This document shows positions 1 to 7,106 of a stretch of DNA of 12,318 nt, in pieces (position 1 is the stretch's first letter; each line of letters begins with the position of its first letter). The stretch covers positions 1-12,318 of the forward strand of contig CANGWP010000060.1 in NCBI GenBank assembly GCA_947457605.1, given 5' to 3'. Made by a program: the position numbers and the translations under genes. The DNA comes from Bdellovibrionales bacterium (GTDB taxonomy: Bacteria > Bdellovibrionota > UBA1018 > CAIMNF01). The notes under the pieces are model-generated. The model did no database searches, was not told where the DNA came from, and saw only the letters and a list, made by a program, of their open reading frames with translations.

Positions 1-287
1 AGGATCACGGCACGCTTTCCGCCTCGCATTTCGTTTGTCACCTTCGGGAAAAGCTCTGACTCGGTATGCTCATTGTAGGCAGTAAAACGCTCGATGGTTT
101 CCCGGGGGAGTCCCCAGCGCAGCCAGCGGACTCTTCCCGTCTTCAGTTCCTCGACCAAAATCAGCGTTGAGGGATCCGCCGCCGCATCCTTCAGAACCTG
201 AAGTGCGATCGGCTCAAGAGGGAGCGAATCTTCGATTGGAGTGGGAATCAGGATCAGACCGCTTTTGAAAGATTCAGGAAAGCTCAT
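1..287 (-). CDS. RsmI-like SAM-dependent methyltransferase (tetrapyrrole methylase fold), 3' part outside window
   Basis: This gene is too truncated to appear as a complete ORF. Reading from ATG at 287 leftwards gives about 95 residues with no stop before the window edge. The N-terminus reads GLILIPTPIEDSLPLEPIAL and later has the motif YNEHTE. This matches the start of RsmI-type methylases (family pattern: hydrophobic strand, then TPIGN, then a long helix, an acidic motif, and YHEHNE). RsmI itself 2'-O-methylates C1402 of 16S rRNA. The TPIGN-like loop is TPIED, and the usual EDTR motif is replaced by a VEELKTGRVRW stretch. That places it in a divergent subgroup whose substrate I cannot state. 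A good ribosome-binding site (GGAGG about 7 bases upstream) supports the start. The start lies inside the end of the PilZ gene (14-base overlap), implying coupled translation. The family call is fairly sure; rRNA methylation is only an inference. Confidence 0.75.
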   Translation of the reverse strand, partial: MSFPESFKSGLILIPTPIEDSLPLEPIALQVLKDAAADPSTLILVEELKTGRVRWLRWGLPRETIERFTAYNEHTESELFPKVTNEMRGGKRAVI

Positions 288-1560
288 CGAAGGCCTCCAG
301 GATTTTAATGAAATACGGTCCTTTGAATACCGTCCTCGCTTTTTTGCTGAACTCGCGGAAAGACCATTCCGGAGTGTCATAAACATAATCCACGAATGAA
401 TGGCACACCATGAACAGGCATGAGAGGGGATAGAGTTGTTTGAAGTCAAGGCCCTCCGGAAATCCGGAACCATCCGGACGTTCTTTCTGCTGCATCAGGA
501 TTCGCTCGACATCAATTGAATCCTCAGTGGAATCGCGGGCCATGAGAGAACTATAGATCGGACCTTCCAGGTAAATCTTGCATTCTTCGGGGGTGAGGTT
601 TGCTTTCAGGTCCTCGAACTCCGGCAGGCCCGGGATCCGGGCGAGTTTGGGATTTTCAAAATAGCGGATGTCGTGGAGGTAGGCCGATAAAATGATCTTA
701 TTCAGGGTCTTTTGGGTCACCCATCCCAGAATCCTTCCCAGCGAGCAGGAAAAGTAGCAGAGCAGGTCAACGTGATTTCGAAGATAGTTCCCGCTGCGAT
801 CGACTTTCAGTGTCTTCATCGCGGTCTGAAGCTTTGGCAGCTTCTCGAGTCTTGCGATGGTTTCCTCCATATTGCTTTGAACGGTTTCAAGATATTCCTG
901 ATCTTGAAAAAACTTCTCCGGATCAACAAGGTCAAAAACCGGGGTTTTGATGAAGCTCCTGAAATCCGATTCTGAAATTTCGGTCTCCAGGCGCAGGGAG
1001 ATCGAGGTTTCATCGCTCCGGATGAGGGAGCACTCAATGTTTGTGGCAAGTTCGCCAAACTTCTTCATCGGAAGAGAGGGCGATGCGTGGATCCTGATTT
1101 TGGATTCGTGATCGATTTCGATCTTCAGACCCGAGCGGGAGACGTTGATCACCCGGAACAATTCTGGAGAGCCCAGAATCTCGAGAGTGATGAATTTCCG
1201 GTCTCCCCTTGGAAAATGAACCCGGCGATGCATCCGCTTTTCCTCGAGAATCATATCATCGGAAGTTTTCAGGGTCAGAAGATTTTGGTTCAGACTCAAA
1301 ATCCTGCACTTTGCGACACCGGAATTTCCCGCAAACTTTACAAAGACCGAGTCAAGATCCGGGAGGACGGCAGGAACGATTTTCAGCCGAAGGGTGATCT
1401 GGTCCTCGTCCCCGTCAAAACGCAGGAGGGTGCCCGTGAACAGGATCCGCTTTTCTTCCGGATGTATCCAGAGTGTGAGTTCGGTCTGGAGTGGAATGCT
1501 TCGGATCGCCGCCTTTATTTCCCGGAGTTTCCGGGTGAGCCTGAGCTTCGAATCGCTCAT
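274..1560 (-). CDS. YcgR-like PilZ protein with C-terminal degenerate HD-GYP-like domain
   Basis: A 428-residue cytoplasmic protein with no signal peptide or membrane segment. Residues about 20-105 look like the beta-rich N-terminal domain of YcgR-type proteins. A PilZ domain follows (about 107-195) with both cyclic-di-GMP-binding motifs: RxxxR (R109, R113) and NxSxxG (N139, S141, G144). Residues about 255-425 resemble an HD-GYP domain: H263, then LHD with H296-D297, then ERPDGSGFPEGL at 360-371. Key catalytic positions are lost. The Lys of HDxGK is missing (HDIRY), the HP histidine is Gly333, the HH pair before the GYP loop is Q358-K359, and GYP is GFP. I infer a c-di-GMP receptor whose HD-GYP-like part is a binding or signalling module rather than a phosphodiesterase. 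The start overlaps the upstream exported-protein gene by ATGA and only a weak Shine-Dalgarno is visible, so translation is probably coupled. The downstream RsmI-like gene overlaps its 3' end. Confidence 0.8.
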   Translation of the reverse strand: MSDSKLRLTRKLREIKAAIRSIPLQTELTLWIHPEEKRILFTGTLLRFDGDEDQITLRLKIVPAVLPDLDSVFVKFAGNSGVAKCRILSLNQNLLTLKTSDDMILEEKRMHRRVHFPRGDRKFITLEILGSPELFRVINVSRSGLKIEIDHESKIRIHASPSLPMKKFGELATNIECSLIRSDETSISLRLETEISESDFRSFIKTPVFDLVDPEKFFQDQEYLETVQSNMEETIARLEKLPKLQTAMKTLKVDRSGNYLRNHVDLLCYFSCSLGRILGWVTQKTLNKIILSAYLHDIRYFENPKLARIPGLPEFEDLKANLTPEECKIYLEGPIYSSLMARDSTEDSIDVERILMQQKERPDGSGFPEGLDFKQLYPLSCLFMVCHSFVDYVYDTPEWSFREFSKKARTVFKGPYFIKILEAFDELS

Positions 1561-2063
1561 TGAATCCGTTTCAGGGTGCAGCGGGAGCGCGCGATTTCCA
1601 GGTAGGGGCTTGCATTCATCATCCCGCTGATCGAGGTACGATACCTGATTTGGAGGTCATTTTGATCCGTAAGCGACAGGGACCAGTGATGAGAGCTGTT
1701 CCCCGAAAAATATCCGAACCCGACAATCCGCTCTTCTCTGGATTCCGAATTCGAAATTCGTTTCGCGGTGGTCCGCATGGAATCCAATCGGAGGATCCGG
1801 GTGATTTCTCCGGCCGGGCTGGTCCTGTGGTCGGGGTAGGTGATGGATATCGTGAGGCAGCCGTCCTGGGTGATCCTGACCCTGTCTCCGGATGAAATCT
1901 CAAGCCCGATGGGGAGCGGAGTGGCGTGGCCGGAATAGGACCGGAAGGTATGGCACTTGTTGTCCTGAAAGCCGGTAAACTCATAAATACCCGAGAGATC
2001 AGGGCAGGCGGCGGAGGCGGTTTGCAAACCCGTAAATAACAGAATGGGCATCAATACCTTCAT
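1557..2063 (-). CDS. Small exported protein of unknown function
   Basis: A 168-residue protein with a clear Sec signal peptide: MKV, a hydrophobic stretch, then TASA followed by ACPDLSG, with cleavage most likely after residue 18. The mature part is about 150 residues and rich in Ser, Thr and beta-prone stretches. It has four cysteines (C20, C37, C69, C162), enough for two disulfides, which suits a periplasmic or secreted protein. The mature start CPDLSGIYEF and the alternating pattern suggest a small beta-sandwich or barrel, but I do not recognise a named family. It is not a lipoprotein: the residue before Cys20 is Ala, but the preceding positions do not make a convincing lipobox. It is the first gene of the overlapping unit with the PilZ and RsmI-like genes. 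GAGG lies just before the ATG. Confidence 0.8.
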   Translation of the reverse strand: MKVLMPILLFTGLQTASAACPDLSGIYEFTGFQDNKCHTFRSYSGHATPLPIGLEISSGDRVRITQDGCLTISITYPDHRTSPAGEITRILRLDSMRTTAKRISNSESREERIVGFGYFSGNSSHHWSLSLTDQNDLQIRYRTSISGMMNASPYLEIARSRCTLKRIQ

Positions 2064-2072
2064 GGCCTCGGT

Positions 2073-2098
2073 TTATTACACTCGATCTATTTAGTCAA
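2073..2098 (-). promoter_or_regulatory. Possible promoter for the exported protein/PilZ/RsmI-like unit
   Basis: On the minus strand a TTGACT box (2098-2093) is followed by an AT-rich stretch containing TAATAA (2078-2073), just upstream of the ATG at 2063. The 14-base spacing between these two boxes is shorter than the usual 16-18, so either the -10 is misplaced or the promoter is weak. The 90-base gap after the ceramidase-like gene makes an independent promoter reasonable. Confidence 0.25.
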
Positions 2099-2124
2099 AT
2101 TGAGAAGCCCTTTGAATTTGGACC

Positions 2125-2147
2125 TCAAAAACACCCTGAGTTTTTGA
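2125..2147 (-). terminator. Inverted repeat just after the ceramidase-like gene
   Basis: A perfect 8-base inverted repeat (TCAAAAAC / GTTTTTGA) with a 7-base loop sits 6 bases beyond the stop codon of the ceramidase-like gene. The stem is AT-rich, and the only T run is inside the 3' arm, so it is not a classic intrinsic terminator. Its position between two co-directional genes is what makes a termination or mRNA-end role plausible. Confidence 0.3.
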
Positions 2148-2153
2148 CTCCTC

Positions 2154-3530
2154 TCAATGCTTCATCGATTCGATCTGATACCGATAGTGCTTGACGATTC
2201 GGGCGCCACCCTTGTCAGTATAGAGGGAGCTGCAGGAGTCGTAGGTTGCCTCAAGGAACTCATGCTCCGTCGTGAAGTAGGTGAGGTAATCATTGGTCAG
2301 GCCCAAAACCCAGTTTCGCTCGAATCCATGGGTGCGCGCGATTTGATTGAGCTCAAAACCAAGCGAGGTGGATGCCTCGCCGGGCCAACTCATCATGAGG
2401 ACACCTCCGAGTTTGACGAGACTCAGGTGGGTGTGAGTGGGAAAGATCCCGAGCATCGGAATTTTTCCCGATCTTCCAAGCATTTCCATCCAGCTCTTGT
2501 AGAATCCGTCGCGCTTGGCGCAGATCTTAAGCGGCCAGCCGGGGACTCCAAGAAAGATTTTTTGACGGTTGATGGAAAGTCCGGAGGGCAGCAAGGACAG
2601 GTTTTCAGGCTTGAATTGCTCTTGGAATTGATCTTCAAAGCGGGAAGCAACCGCCTCCATGTTTGCCTCGCCCCGATCCCCCTTGTGTCTCACATCGCCT
2701 TCCGCGCCATTCATGAAGAGAATGACGGGCTCTCCGCATCGAGCGTAGTTTGAGTTCGCGAGCACCTTCTGTGCCGCACGTTCAAGCGCACCCGGCATGT
2801 CGGCGCTGTACCGGAGATCATCGATCAGCATTGCGTTTCCATGCATGGCAAAATTCAGAAGACCGCCCATCCAGGCGCCGGTATTCCTCGAGCGCGCAAG
2901 AATGAATCCTGCTTCATTGTTGAACCAGTCTTTGCCGGGGCGGCGGAATTTGTTGACCTGGATGTCTTTGGCTTTGAAGGATGTGTAGTACAGATCCGCA
3001 TCCTCCCTGTTTTGAAATGCGATTTCAATGCCAAGGAGGGTCTTGCCCACCATTGCATCGAAATTCCGTTTTTGATAAAGATCGACCGCGATCGCATTCA
3101 AGGCAAGATTTTTGGAAAGTGTTCCGGGGCCCGAGTGGGTATGGGTTCCCGTTACGATGAGTTCCTCCGGTTTTACGTGATGATGGCGCAATCCCTTGAC
3201 CAGCTCATCGACAAAGGACTTTGTGACCCCGATCACATCAAGGCTGACAAAGATCGCCCGCGATCCTCCGGTCTCGACGATCATGGCCTTGCTGCGAATC
3301 GGGTCCCGAATCCCGATGGAGGGTTTGAAAAAGAATGAATGTGGAAACTGATTGGACCAGTCCCAATTCTTGAGTCGACGCCGTTCATCCCCGTAGCCCG
3401 CCAGCGGAATTCCGATTTCGGGCTCGGCGTGAATGGCTGAAATCCCGACCCGGTAGCCGGCATCGGCTCCCCGGGCTTTGGGCCCGGGAACAAGAGGGAA
3501 TAGAATCAAAAGGGCAAACAAGGCGCGCAT
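2154..3530 (-). CDS. Secreted neutral/alkaline ceramidase-like protein, N-terminal domain only
   Basis: I choose the ATG at 3530 (458 residues) because GGAG lies 8 bases upstream and it opens directly into a signal peptide (MRALFALLILF..., cleavage near ADA-GY). A longer reading to 3647 would bury that signal. Family motifs occur in order: GTHTHSGPG (H130, H132), NFAMHGNAM (H230), NGAEGDV (about 274-280), WPGEAST (E385) and NDYLTYFTT (Y415, Y418), followed by TYDSCSSLY. From memory of the Pseudomonas enzyme, the two His sites, the Glu and a Tyr bind zinc. The family's catalytic Ser, in GDVSPN, is Arg281 here (GDVRHK). The C-terminal immunoglobulin-like domain of full-length ceramidases is absent. 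It probably acts in the periplasm or outside the cell on an amide or ester, possibly a sphingolipid, but ceramidase activity is doubtful. It diverges from the gene at 3669. Confidence 0.8.
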   Translation of the reverse strand: MRALFALLILFPLVPGPKARGADAGYRVGISAIHAEPEIGIPLAGYGDERRRLKNWDWSNQFPHSFFFKPSIGIRDPIRSKAMIVETGGSRAIFVSLDVIGVTKSFVDELVKGLRHHHVKPEELIVTGTHTHSGPGTLSKNLALNAIAVDLYQKRNFDAMVGKTLLGIEIAFQNREDADLYYTSFKAKDIQVNKFRRPGKDWFNNEAGFILARSRNTGAWMGGLLNFAMHGNAMLIDDLRYSADMPGALERAAQKVLANSNYARCGEPVILFMNGAEGDVRHKGDRGEANMEAVASRFEDQFQEQFKPENLSLLPSGLSINRQKIFLGVPGWPLKICAKRDGFYKSWMEMLGRSGKIPMLGIFPTHTHLSLVKLGGVLMMSWPGEASTSLGFELNQIARTHGFERNWVLGLTNDYLTYFTTEHEFLEATYDSCSSLYTDKGGARIVKHYRYQIESMKH

Positions 3531-3612
3531 GGGGTCTCCATCCATGAATTCAGTTGAACTGCGATAAATACAGTCTCCCCGATCATGAAGGGATGGGGAA
3601 TCTCTAAAATGT

Positions 3613-3641
3613 TTGACACCCCTCCTTTCTGGTCGCAGCAT
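3613..3641 (+). promoter_or_regulatory. Possible sigma70-type promoter for the exported protein at 3669
   Basis: A consensus TTGACA lies at 3613-3618. With a 17-base spacer the -10 would be CAGCAT (3636-3641), a weak match. Transcription would then start about 20 bases before the ATG and leave room for the GGGAGAGA ribosome-binding site at 3655-3662. The intergenic region is shared with the divergent ceramidase-like gene. Confidence 0.35.
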
Positions 3642-3668
3642 TCGCAAGTCAGTTGGGAGAGATGATTC

Positions 3669-4499
3669 ATGATTGCACTGGTTCTTTCGATTTTTCTATC
3701 CGTAGTTGCTCATGCCGAACCCTCCGCGGTGATTCTCGAGCTTGATCCCTCGGTCTTGATGCCTGAGACAAGTGGAGAGTGTCCGATGGATGATGGGGGA
3801 ACGCCAGAAAACGGATTTGAGTCCTTCAAGAAGGTCGTCAGTCAAAAAATACTTCCGCGATTTGCGGTACGGCTCAACGCCGGGGTGCCTACCGGTGTGG
3901 GTGCTGGAATCTCCTACCTTCCAGGAGGTGGAAAATGGGTCAGTGCCTCTGTCGATTATGGCATTCTTCCTCCCTTTACCTCCATGAGTGGGCGGGTTGC
4001 CGTGACGATTCCAAAAGCAAAGATGTTCCGGTTGAAGTTTGGTTTCACACGAATCGGAATCGGGCCGATCTGGAGACGGGTTGCGGCTTATGAGGCGAAT
4101 CAGTTCATCAATGACTGGTATGGCAAGTACGATGTGTATGATGTGAACTACGCGGTTCCTGAAAACGTCTTTCGGTTCGCAGTGAACGGTCCAACGCTCG
4201 GGATTGAGTGGAAATACAAAAAACTCTGTGTGGAGGCCGGGGTCCATTATGCGGACTGGCAGTCCGCCATCGCAAAGCTTTATGATCGGGCTGGAGTTCA
4301 CGTGATGGAGCGAACCCTTCGGCTTCAAAATGCAGGAATTTTGAATGCGGAAGACGTAGAAGCGACTGAGATCTTTCTAAAGGAACGACGACACCAACTT
4401 TTGGGCGAAGAGCTTCCGAGGGCATTTTCAAAGCTCCCGATTGGATCCCGGTTTGTGCCGTACGCCGAGATCAGGCTTGAGCTTCCCTTTGCGCTGTAG
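3669..4499 (+). CDS. Exported protein of unknown function, probable outer-membrane beta-barrel
   Basis: A 276-residue protein with a short Sec signal peptide (MIALVLSIFLSVVAHA, cleavage after residue 16). An acidic, Pro/Gly-rich linker follows (about 20-50). Alternating polar and hydrophobic stretches then follow, such as RFAVRLNAGV, KWVSASVDYG, GRVAVTIPK, FRLKFGFTRIGIG and KLCVEAGVHY. The C-terminus, YAEIRLELPFAL, resembles a closing barrel strand, although it ends in Leu rather than the usual Phe. A helical insert with many charged residues lies at about 199-250. I do not recognise a named family. GGGAGAGA six bases before the ATG supports the start. It diverges from the ceramidase-like gene and converges on the GH16 gene with a 13-base gap that holds no clear terminator. 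The export prediction is firm; barrel topology is an inference. Confidence 0.75.
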   Translation: MIALVLSIFLSVVAHAEPSAVILELDPSVLMPETSGECPMDDGGTPENGFESFKKVVSQKILPRFAVRLNAGVPTGVGAGISYLPGGGKWVSASVDYGILPPFTSMSGRVAVTIPKAKMFRLKFGFTRIGIGPIWRRVAAYEANQFINDWYGKYDVYDVNYAVPENVFRFAVNGPTLGIEWKYKKLCVEAGVHYADWQSAIAKLYDRAGVHVMERTLRLQNAGILNAEDVEATEIFLKERRHQLLGEELPRAFSKLPIGSRFVPYAEIRLELPFAL

Positions 4500-4512
4500 T
4501 AGACGTGGCAAT

Positions 4513-5727
4513 CTAAAGATCGTCGCGGTATTTGCAGTCGGGAGATGTATCGGAGGAAGGACAAATTTCGTACACGCGAACGGAGTCAATCTCGGTCACT
4601 CCGTCGGTGGTAAGATTCGGATCAATTGAGGGTTGTGCGTAGAGCGAATCCGCAAGCGGAGCCACCGTGGTATTCATCCAGATCATCATCTTGTCGCGCG
4701 GGATTTTAACCTTGAGCATGGTCCCGTCCGGTACGGTTTCGTATCCGGGCTTGATCAGCGGATTTTGTGAGGCCGGAGCGAGATCCGAGGCCCTGATCCG
4801 GTAAACATCACTCATGCTGGACGGGTTCTTCCCGTTGAACCAGCGGAGCTCATCCTGGTCCCACTCGACCACATAATGGAGGAAGTTCCTGCCAAGGGCG
4901 AAGGGATCATTTGTTTTTTTTGCGACTTTCATGATGTAAGTCCCCCGAACGTCCTTGCCGGTGGCCGGATCCACCCCGATCGTATGAAGCGTGCCGTAGT
5001 TGTACGCCGGTGCATCCGCCCAGTATTCTACCGCATCGATCTCCCCGGTCACAGGCCAGTCATAGGGTTCGGAAGTGGAGAGCATCCAGAGCGCGGGCCA
5101 TGCACCCTTTACGCGTGCGAGTCGCGCTTTGAATTCGATTCGATGGTTTGGCGTGATTTCGAACCCTTCCTTTTGGAAGTGGGGTTCCGGTCTGCTGGTT
5201 ACCGAACCCGAGGTGTATCGGCAGTAGTATAGGTCGGGCTTTGTCAGAGCAAGGTCTGCGCGATTGGTTGCGGTGAGCCTCAAGGTTTCTCCGGTTGCGA
5301 TCACATCCTGCGGGTGGAGTTCGTTGACTCCGATTTCGGTATCGGATTTGCACCATTTGAAGTTCGCGCCCTTGGGATTTCTTCGGATGTTCTGATCCAT
5401 CCCATTGTAGTTGTGATCGGGAGTCCAGAGGCACTTGTTCAGGTTCTTGAATTGGGTTTGATCAACCTCTGGAGGGCAAACAAATCCAGGAAATCGATAG
5501 CATCGAACGATGCGCTCGTAACACTCCCGGGGATAGGTGACATAGGATCGACTGACCGGATCGTATTTTTTGGATGTGCCCGGACCCCCGAATTCATCCT
5601 CGAGAACCAGCCGGTATCGGTGCCCGGGAAGGTCAAGCGGGGTGATGGGATCGGCATCGGTGATGCATCCGCAAATTCCCAGTGTCAGGAGCAGGGTTGC
5701 GATCGCAAATGATCTCACTCTTTCCAC
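4513..5727 (-). CDS. GH16-family glycoside hydrolase lipoprotein (beta-glucanase-like)
   Basis: A 404-residue protein with a lipoprotein signal: hydrophobic stretch, then ICG-C with the lipidated Cys at 21. The residue after it is Ile rather than Asp, so outer-membrane sorting is likely. The GH16 catalytic signature is GEIDAVEYW, giving nucleophile E229, D231 and acid/base E234, preceded by the typical GAWPALWML (208-216). The usual opening strand (YRLVLEDEF) is at 38-46. GH16 enzymes cleave beta-1,3 or mixed beta-glucans, agars or carrageenans; the exact substrate cannot be read here. The region 55-130 is longer than usual and Cys-rich. Eight non-lipid Cys (69, 76, 84, 99, 126, 169, 389, 398) could make four disulfides. 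The start codon is GTG, chosen because GAGGAG lies 7 bases upstream. It overlaps the TolC-type gene by 13 bases and is the last gene of the exporter operon. Confidence 0.85.
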   Translation of the reverse strand: MERVRSFAIATLLLTLGICGCITDADPITPLDLPGHRYRLVLEDEFGGPGTSKKYDPVSRSYVTYPRECYERIVRCYRFPGFVCPPEVDQTQFKNLNKCLWTPDHNYNGMDQNIRRNPKGANFKWCKSDTEIGVNELHPQDVIATGETLRLTATNRADLALTKPDLYYCRYTSGSVTSRPEPHFQKEGFEITPNHRIEFKARLARVKGAWPALWMLSTSEPYDWPVTGEIDAVEYWADAPAYNYGTLHTIGVDPATGKDVRGTYIMKVAKKTNDPFALGRNFLHYVVEWDQDELRWFNGKNPSSMSDVYRIRASDLAPASQNPLIKPGYETVPDGTMLKVKIPRDKMMIWMNTTVAPLADSLYAQPSIDPNLTTDGVTEIDSVRVYEICPSSDTSPDCKYRDDL

Positions 5728-7106
5728 TCCAGTTCTCCTCTGGCCACTTTGAAGTCATTCAAGGACCGACGGTATTCCGAGTACGATTCGAATCTCCTGA
5801 TTTCAGCCTCGGCAAGGTTCTGCTCCCGGATGTTGAGGGTGATCAGATTCGAATCTCCGTTCAAAAAACGCTTGTTTTCCATCTTTACGAGCTCGCGGGC
5901 AAGCTCGAGTTCCTTCGTGGCAATTCCCATTCGCTCGATCGAAAGGTTCAAAGCGTTTCTGGCTTCTTCAATCAGGTTTCTGATCCGAACGCGAGTGAGA
6001 TCCAGCTGGGCTTCCTGCCGGATCACAACCGTGTTCGCCTGTGCCTTGCGTGCCTGAGCCGCCCTTGAGGGAATCGGGAATTCAAAGCTCACGCCCGCTT
6101 CATTTTCGGCAGGGTTCAAGGACTTCACATAGGATCCCATGTCTTTGGAGACATTCAGGCTCAGATCAAGTTTCGGGAGAAACTGGTTTCTCGCGACTTT
6201 CTGATCAATCTGCGCTTGCTTCAGGAGAATGTCCTGTCGCCTCGATTCAGGGTGATTAGCCTCGAAATCATTGGTGTCGATAACGGAAAATCTTGGAAGG
6301 GAGGCTGCGTCCGGATAAGTGTAATCAGGAATCTCGCTCGCATCGACTTTGATGTTGGCTTCAGGTCGGGGCGAGGTGATGAAAGCCTCGAGATCAAGTT
6401 TTGCCTTGACGAAGTTTCGCTCTTGCTGGGCCCTGGTGGCTCTTCGCTGTAGGACGATTCGATCCCCTTCGAGAAGTTCGATTCTCGCAATGTCCCCACG
6501 ATCCACGCGGACCTTGATCTTGTCCTGACGATCCACCGAGAGCGTGAGTAGTTCTTCCGCGACCTTCAAGCGTTGGCCTTGGGTGAACCAATCCCAATAA
6601 CGGACACCCAGTTGCCTGAGCAGGTCCAGTTTTTGTGATTTTTCCTGGGCCTTGGAAAGCTCCTCCGCCCATTCCCCTTTTTGAATGGCACCCCGGAAGC
6701 TATCGATGAATCCGTTCCGAAGAATCGGGATCTCGATTCCGAATCTCACCTCGCCTTGATCCTCTGTTTCCTTGCTGCCCTCATAAAGAGCAAAGTTGCC
6801 GGTACCTTTGCGATACCCCACAAGCAACTGGGTTCCCCAAAGAGAGGTTCTCTGAAGGAGCGAGATATCGGATCTTCGGTTGATGTAATACCCCCGGAAT
6901 TGGTTGAAGTAGGATGCCTTGAGAACAGGATCATAGAACGAACCGAGTGCGAGGTCATACTCCTGGGCGACTCGTTCGCGATCCTGCTCGACAACGATGG
7001 ATTGATTTGAATCCGCAAAGAACCGGTCCGCAAGGTCCGAGAAGCGAAGACCGGAGTAGGCCTGCTTTGGGAGCAGTAGGAGCAGGAGTACGGGAACCCA
7101 CCTCAT
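5715..7106 (-). CDS. TolC-family outer-membrane efflux/secretion channel
   Basis: A 463-residue outer-membrane factor, the usual length for the family. The signal peptide ends near AYS-G (residue 18). Long charged helices alternate with beta segments in two tandem halves, as in TolC. The first half covers about 20-245, with the helix-turn VDRGDIARIELLEGD. The second covers about 280-463, with HPESRRQDILLKQAQID, FLPKLDLSLN and NGDSNLITLNIREQNLAEAE, which match the family's repeat pattern. It would form the trimeric channel through the outer membrane and periplasm, docking with the adaptor encoded just upstream. Its ATG overlaps that gene by four bases (ATGA), with GAGGAA as ribosome-binding site. 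The next gene, the GH16 lipoprotein, starts inside its 3' end. Which compound or protein passes through it is not evident from this window. Confidence 0.9.
   Translation of the reverse strand: MRWVPVLLLLLLPKQAYSGLRFSDLADRFFADSNQSIVVEQDRERVAQEYDLALGSFYDPVLKASYFNQFRGYYINRRSDISLLQRTSLWGTQLLVGYRKGTGNFALYEGSKETEDQGEVRFGIEIPILRNGFIDSFRGAIQKGEWAEELSKAQEKSQKLDLLRQLGVRYWDWFTQGQRLKVAEELLTLSVDRQDKIKVRVDRGDIARIELLEGDRIVLQRRATRAQQERNFVKAKLDLEAFITSPRPEANIKVDASEIPDYTYPDAASLPRFSVIDTNDFEANHPESRRQDILLKQAQIDQKVARNQFLPKLDLSLNVSKDMGSYVKSLNPAENEAGVSFEFPIPSRAAQARKAQANTVVIRQEAQLDLTRVRIRNLIEEARNALNLSIERMGIATKELELARELVKMENKRFLNGDSNLITLNIREQNLAEAEIRRFESYSEYRRSLNDFKVARGELEWKE
5735..5740 (-). promoter_or_regulatory. Ribosome-binding site that fixes the GTG start of the GH16 gene
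   Basis: GAGGAG on the minus strand lies inside the last codons of the TolC-type gene, 7 bases before GTG at 5727. It supports the GTG start over the next in-frame GTG three codons later, and it argues for coupled translation of the channel and the lipoprotein. Confidence 0.65.

Noticed and set aside
1087..1563. Open frame on the plus strand (158 residues) opposite the PilZ gene
   Set aside because: It lies within a gene with convincing domain motifs on the other strand, and its product shows no signal, domain or sensible start context.
2157..2753. Open frame on the plus strand (198 residues) opposite the ceramidase-like gene
   Set aside because: It covers the conserved 3' half of the ceramidase-like gene, including the E385 and Tyr motifs, so it is a shadow.
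3531..3647. N-terminal extension of the ceramidase-like gene to an ATG at 3647
   Set aside because: The extra 39 residues are charged, would place the signal peptide inside the protein, and the ATG at 3530 has a better ribosome-binding site.
3696..4328. Open frame on the minus strand (210 residues) opposite the exported protein at 3669
   Set aside because: The plus-strand gene has a signal peptide and ribosome-binding site; the antisense product has neither.
4500..4512. Terminator between the convergent genes at 4499 and 4513
   Set aside because: The gap is only 13 bases and holds no stem followed by a T run on either strand.
5785..5858. 13-base direct repeat GATTCGAATCTCC (5785-5797 and 5846-5858)
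   Set aside because: Both copies are in the TolC-type coding region in different frames and encode normal family residues. Similar words occur throughout the window, so this looks like general composition rather than a site.
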